A stretch of 64,000 nucleotides of DNA from Actinomycetospora corticicola (GTDB taxonomy: Bacteria; Actinomycetota; Actinomycetes; Mycobacteriales; Pseudonocardiaceae): positions 1,736,001-1,800,000 of the forward strand of contig NZ_JACCBN010000001.1 in assembly GCF_013409505.1 (NCBI RefSeq). The letters are read 5' to 3'. The notes beneath the pieces are model-generated. The model was not told the DNA's origin. It was given only the letters and a program-made list of their open reading frames with translations, and searched no databases. This document shows positions 57,640 to 64,000 of the stretch, in pieces. How positions within the stretch are numbered: position 1 is the stretch's first letter; each line of letters begins with the position of its first letter. The position numbers were made by a program, and so were the translations under genes.

Positions 57640-59064
57640 ATGCCTGTGGCCCCGCCCGCGCACGCCTGGCTGCGCCGCAAACCGGTCACCGCGATGGCCG
57701 CCGAGACCGGGGCCGACGAGACGGCCGGCGGCGAGCTGCGACGCAGCATCACGCTCTTCCAGCTCACCGCGTTCGGCGTCGGGGCCACGGTCGGCACCGG
57801 CATCTTCTTCGTCCTCTCCGAGGCCACCCCGGAGGCCGGACCCGCCGTCGTGGTCAGCTTCGTCATCGCGGCGGTCACCGCCGGGCTGACGGCGCTCTGC
57901 TACGCCGAGCTCGCGTCCGCGGTCCCGGTGAGCGGCTCCAGCTACTCCTACGCGTACGCCACCCTCGGCGAGGCGCCCGCGATGGCCGTCGCGGCGTGCC
58001 TGCTCCTGGAGTACATGGTCTCCTCCGCGGCCGTCGCGGTCGGCTGGTCGGAGTACCTGAACGCGCTGCTCGCCGACACGATCGGCGTGCGGATCCCGGA
58101 CGCCCTGTCCGGCGCCCCGGGGGCCGGAGGGGTCGTCAACCTGCCGGCGATGGTGCTCGTCGTGCTCTGCGCGCTGCTGCTGGTCCGCGGGGTCAGTGAG
58201 TCGGCGACCGCGAACGCGGTGATGGTCGTGGTCAAGCTCGCGGTCCTGCTGATGTTCGGGGTCATCGCCGCGACCGCGTTCTCCGCCGACCGGTTCGCCG
58301 ACTTCGCGCCGTTCGGGGCCGCCGGGGTCGGCGCCGCCGCGGGTACCGTCTTCTTCTCCTTCATCGGCCTGGACGCGGTCTCGACGGCGGGTGAGGAGGC
58401 CGTGGATCCCCGCCGCACGCTCCCCCGCGCCCTGGTCCTCGCCCTGGTGATCGTCACCGTGATCTACCTGCTGGTCGCCGTCACCGCGATCGGCGCCCAG
58501 GACTGGCCCCGCTTCGAGGGGCAGGAGGCAGGCCTCGCCGCGATCCTCGGCGACGTCACCGGCTCGTCGTGGCCCTCGATCGTCCTCGCGGCCGGCGCCG
58601 TGATCTCGATCTTCTCGATCACGCTCGTCACCATGTACGGCCAGACCCGCATCCTGTTCACGATGAGTCGCGACGGGATGCTCCCGGCGGCCCTGTCACG
58701 GGTCGACACCCGGACGCTCACGCCGGTGCGGAACACGGTCCTCGTCGCCGTGGTGGTGGGCCTGCTCGCCGGTCTCGTGCCGCTCGACGTGCTCGCCGAC
58801 CTCGTCTCCATCGGCACGCTCGTGGCGTTCACCGTGGTGTCGGTCGGCGTGATGGTGCTGCGCCGCACCGCCCCGGACCTGCCGCGCGGGTTCCGGGTGC
58901 CCGGCTACCCCGTCACCCCCGTGCTCTCGATCCTCGCCTGCCTCTACCTGATCTCCGGACTGTCCTGGGTGACGATCATCGTGTTCCTGGTGTGGCTGGC
59001 GGTCGCGCTCGTCTTCTGGTTCTTCTACGGCTCCCGCCGGTCGACGCTGGAGGTGGGCCGATGA
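57640..59064 (+). CDS. APC-superfamily cationic amino acid permease (CAT type)
   Basis: 474 residues with about twelve membrane segments. The first helix carries the substrate-binding glycine motif, FGVGATVGTGIFFVLSEAT. Other CAT features: ELASAVPVSGSSYSYAYATL, FFSFIGLDAVSTAGEEAVDP, and GQTRILFTMSRDGMLP. It imports amino acids such as arginine or lysine by proton-linked transport. A soluble N-terminus of 30 residues contains RRKPV, typical of this group. The stop overlaps the ATG of a universal stress protein gene, a known partnership in which the UspA-like protein may control the carrier. Confidence 0.9.
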   Translation: MPVAPPAHAWLRRKPVTAMAAETGADETAGGELRRSITLFQLTAFGVGATVGTGIFFVLSEATPEAGPAVVVSFVIAAVTAGLTALCYAELASAVPVSGSSYSYAYATLGEAPAMAVAACLLLEYMVSSAAVAVGWSEYLNALLADTIGVRIPDALSGAPGAGGVVNLPAMVLVVLCALLLVRGVSESATANAVMVVVKLAVLLMFGVIAATAFSADRFADFAPFGAAGVGAAAGTVFFSFIGLDAVSTAGEEAVDPRRTLPRALVLALVIVTVIYLLVAVTAIGAQDWPRFEGQEAGLAAILGDVTGSSWPSIVLAAGAVISIFSITLVTMYGQTRILFTMSRDGMLPAALSRVDTRTLTPVRNTVLVAVVVGLLAGLVPLDVLADLVSIGTLVAFTVVSVGVMVLRRTAPDLPRGFRVPGYPVTPVLSILACLYLISGLSWVTIIVFLVWLAVALVFWFFYGSRRSTLEVGR

Positions 59065-59870
59065 CGGTGCTGGTGGGGCTCTCGCCGCGGGCCCGCGACG
59101 ACGCCGGCGGCGCGGTCGGGCTCGCGGCCCGACTCGCCCGGGCCTGGGCGGAGGACCTGGCCGTGGCGCTCGTCGTCACGCCCGGCACCGACGACGACCC
59201 CGCGCCCGCGTGGGCGGCCGTGGAGGGGGTACTCGCCGCGACCGGGCTCGAGGCACGCCGCGAGACGGTGCACGGCCGGTCGGCGGCCGAGGCGCTGGTG
59301 GCGGCCGCGGGCGCCGACGACGTCACGGCGGTGGTCCTCGGCACCGACGCCGACCGTTCCGGACGGATCGCGACCCGGGTGGCCCGTAGCTCGCCGGTCC
59401 CGGTGGTCCTCGCGCGGGGTGGCGGCTCGTCGGTGCCGGGGATGCCGGTCACGCGCGTCACGTGCGCCTTCGACGGGACGGATGCTGCGAGCGGGGTGCT
59501 CGCGGCGGCGGCCGACCTCGCCCGCCGGTCGTCGGCGTCCCTGCGGGTGGCCTCCTTCGCGGTGCGGCGGCGGGCCGCCATCCCGCCGGAGGTCGGGCTC
59601 GACGCCGAGGAGCCGGTGCTCGCGGCGTGGACCACCCAGATCGCGGCGGCGCAGGAGGCGGCGCTCGCGGCCCTGGGGATCGAGGGGGCGGACACCGGGG
59701 TGCACGTCGGGACGGGCTGGGACGCCGCCGTGCACGCCGCGGACTGGACCGAGGCCGACCTCCTCGTGGTCGGCGGCTCCCCGGGAGCGGCCACCCGGTT
59801 CTTCCTCGGCGACCGGGCCGGGGCGATCCTCGCCGCGGCCCCGGTGCCGACGGTGATCGTGCGCTCTTGA
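59061..59870 (+). CDS. Tandem universal stress protein (UspA)
   Basis: 269 residues from ATG 59061, with GGAGG at 59050-59054 inside the permease gene. Two UspA domains are seen. The first (about 1-125) starts TVLVGLSPRARDDAGGAVGL and lacks a full ATP motif at its end (VVLGTDADRSGRIATRVARS). The second (about 130-268) ends VVGGSPGAATRFFLGDRAG with the G-x2-G-x9-G pattern and PVPTVIV, consistent with ATP binding. It is translated with the amino acid permease (ATGA overlap). Other actinobacteria also join a UspA domain to a CAT permease. Confidence 0.87.
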   Translation: MTVLVGLSPRARDDAGGAVGLAARLARAWAEDLAVALVVTPGTDDDPAPAWAAVEGVLAATGLEARRETVHGRSAAEALVAAAGADDVTAVVLGTDADRSGRIATRVARSSPVPVVLARGGGSSVPGMPVTRVTCAFDGTDAASGVLAAAADLARRSSASLRVASFAVRRRAAIPPEVGLDAEEPVLAAWTTQIAAAQEAALAALGIEGADTGVHVGTGWDAAVHAADWTEADLLVVGGSPGAATRFFLGDRAGAILAAAPVPTVIVRS

Positions 59871-59902
59871 CGCGGGGCACACCCGACGTATCAGGTGGCG
59901 GC

Positions 59903-61276
59903 ATGTCGACGACGACTCCGGACACCGAGGTCGGGAAGCGGACGCTGCGGAAGGTCTCGCTGCGGGTGATGCCGCTGCTGATGGTCCTCTACTTCGTCAA
60001 CTACCTCGACCGCGTCAACATCGGGTTCGCCGGACCCAACGGGATGAACCGCGAACTCGGGCTCACGGCGACGGCGTTCGGATTCGCGTCGGGGATCTTC
60101 TTCCTCGGCTACCTGCTGCTCGAGGTGCCCTCGAACCTGGCGCTGCACCGCTTCGGCGCGCGCCGCTGGCTCGCCCGCATCCTGATCTCCTGGGGGATCA
60201 TCGCGACGGCGATGGCCTTCGTCGGCAGCGGCACCTGGCTGATCGTGCTGCGCTTCCTGCTGGGGGTCGCCGAGGCCGGGTTCTTCCCCGGGATCATCCT
60301 CTATCTGACCTACTGGTTCCCGGCCGAGCAGCGGGCGCGGGCGGTCGCGATGTTCATGGCGGCCGTGCCGGTGTCGACCGCCGTCGGCTCGGTCGTCTCC
60401 TCGTTGATCATCTCCAGCGGGGACGGCCTGTTCGGGCTCTCCGGCTGGCGCGTGATGTTCCTGGTCGAGGGCATCCCCGCGATCCTGCTCGCCGCGGTCA
60501 CCTTCTTCGCCCTCACCGACCGCCCCGGCGACGCCCGCTGGCTCGCCTCCGAGGAGCGGGCCTGGCTGACCGAGCGGCTCGAGGCCGAGGCCCGCGCGAC
60601 CGCCGACCGGGGCCACTGGCCGCTGCGCCGCGCGCTGACCAGCCCCCGCATCCTGGCGCTGGCGTTCGTCTACTTCGGCGTCACCTACGGGCTCTACGCG
60701 CTCGGGTTCTTCCTGCCGACGATCGTCGCGGGCTTCGAGCAGCAGTTCGGTACGAAGCTGTCGGTCGTCGAGCGGGGCGCGGTCACCGCGATCCCCTACG
60801 TGGTCGCCGCCGTCGCCATGGTGCTGTGGGGACGGCGGGCGGACACGGCACGGACGGTGCGCTCGACGGCCTGGTACGTCGCGGCGCCGGCCCTCGTCGG
60901 CGGGATCGCCATCCCGATCGCGCTCTACCTGCGCTCGCCGTGGACGGCGATGGCCGCGGTGACGGTGTGCGCCGTGGGAGTGTGCGCGGCGCTCGGCCCG
61001 TTCTGGGCCCTGCCGTCGCGCTTCCTCACCGGAGCCGCCGCGGCCGGCGGGATCGCCCTGGTCAACTCGCTGGGCAACATCTCGGGGTTCGCCGCGCCGT
61101 ACATCACCGGCGCTCTGGCCGACGTGTCCGGCTCCCAGCGGGCGGGCCTCTGGGTGGTGGGCGTGTGCATGGTGGCCGCGGCCGCCGTGGCCGTCGCGGT
61201 GGGCACCCGGATCGGCCGCGAACGCGGCGACACGGACACCACCTCGGTCGACCGAAGGGCACCTTCGCTCGACTAG
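59903..61276 (+). CDS. MFS transporter, anion:cation symporter (ACS/phthalate permease) family
   Basis: 457 residues from ATG 59903. Twelve membrane segments. The ACS signature is near the N-terminus: VLYFVNYLDRVNIGFAG, then ASGIFFLGYLLLEVPSNLAL and FLLGVAEAGFFPGIILYLTYWF. Such carriers take up organic acids like tartrate, phthalate, glucarate or pantothenate. The central loop (about 205-240) is acidic and helical. No catabolic gene is next to it, so the substrate is unknown; it lies 32 bases after the UspA gene and could be part of that transcript. A hairpin starts inside its last codons. Confidence 0.88.
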   Translation: MSTTTPDTEVGKRTLRKVSLRVMPLLMVLYFVNYLDRVNIGFAGPNGMNRELGLTATAFGFASGIFFLGYLLLEVPSNLALHRFGARRWLARILISWGIIATAMAFVGSGTWLIVLRFLLGVAEAGFFPGIILYLTYWFPAEQRARAVAMFMAAVPVSTAVGSVVSSLIISSGDGLFGLSGWRVMFLVEGIPAILLAAVTFFALTDRPGDARWLASEERAWLTERLEAEARATADRGHWPLRRALTSPRILALAFVYFGVTYGLYALGFFLPTIVAGFEQQFGTKLSVVERGAVTAIPYVVAAVAMVLWGRRADTARTVRSTAWYVAAPALVGGIAIPIALYLRSPWTAMAAVTVCAVGVCAALGPFWALPSRFLTGAAAAGGIALVNSLGNISGFAAPYITGALADVSGSQRAGLWVVGVCMVAAAAVAVAVGTRIGRERGDTDTTSVDRRAPSLD

Positions 61277-61365
61277 GCGGGCCGTGGGCGCCCACCGCCA
61301 GCCGGCCCCGTCACGAGCGAAGGGCCCCTCCGGTCGATCTACTCGACCGAAGGGGCCCTTCGCTC
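61247..61365. terminator. Two tandem hairpins between convergent MFS and gcvP genes
   Basis: Hairpin 1 (61247-61273) is in the last codons of the MFS gene: GTCGA, one mismatch, CGAAGG, loop GCA, CCTTCG, mismatch, TCGAC. Hairpin 2 has 23-base arms (61315-61337 and 61343-61365) with one mismatch and a five-base loop, TCTAC. Both contain the core CGAAGG/CCTTCG and the flank TCGACCG. Hairpin 2 is an unusually long stem and ends 9 bases before the gcvP stop. Confidence 0.8.
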
Positions 61366-61374
61366 AGTACGGGG

Positions 61375-64000
<2,626 letters not shown>

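Overview
The window is a contiguous stretch of a very GC-rich (low-to-mid 70% by eye) actinobacterial chromosome. The gene set fits Pseudonocardiales (Pseudonocardia, Actinomycetospora or a near relative): a Pup ligase next to the WYL pair PafB/PafC, tatA, HelY-type helicase, RbpA, a separate Lnt and Ppm1, a SigD/ShbA-type sigma factor, a tuberculostearic-acid-type BfaA/BfaB pair, GAF-ANTAR regulators and F420-type PPOX proteins. No tRNA, rRNA, CRISPR array, prophage or intact insertion sequence was seen. Family assignments come from motif reading; no search was run.

Layout. 1-5.0 kb: end of pafA, a Ser/Thr kinase, pafB-pafC, a small membrane protein and tatA; tatC is not in its usual place before helY (5.0-7.9 kb). 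7.9-17.3 kb: housekeeping genes (DUF4333, YjbR, 5'-3' exonuclease, DUF2339 membrane protein, M24 peptidase, the lnt-ppm1 operon, rbpA behind a SigR-like promoter, a GDPD phosphodiesterase). 17.4-25.4 kb: a low-complexity membrane protein, a two-domain LigD, the bfaA-bfaB lipid operon, a sigma factor translationally coupled to a degenerate sigma-like protein, and two orphan Mce-associated-like proteins. 25.4-31.7 kb: hydrolase, MarR plus aldo/keto reductase, a block of palindromic repeats, two GAF-ANTAR regulators, DUF72 and MOSC proteins. 31.7-36.3 kb: two membrane fusion proteins with no exporter, gene debris, SRPBCC and thioesterase genes. 36.4-40.1 kb: feoABC and a VIT/CCC1 transporter with iron-box-like sites between them. 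40.2-44.8 kb: a cytosine/8-oxoguanine-type deaminase convergent with an NCS2 permease, then MmyB-like and TetR regulators. 44.8-57.6 kb: hydrolases, small conserved proteins, coaA, SDR, PPOX, two CNNM/CorC membrane proteins, an FAD oxidoreductase and a secreted peptidase-like protein. 57.6-64 kb: an APC permease coupled to a UspA protein, an MFS transporter and gcvP (cut by the window end).

Recurring structure. Many genes have a TANNNT hexamer 6-8 nt before the start codon and no Shine-Dalgarno sequence, which suggests leaderless transcripts and decides several starts. Several convergent pairs end in long hairpins that contain a stop codon. An imperfect inverted repeat (arms like CGAGGTCGACGTCAGGCA) occurs three times in tandem near 28 kb and once near 36.4 kb. 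The items most worth a second look are the coupled degenerate sigma-like protein, the repeat family, the absence of tatC, and the fusion-protein pair without a pump.
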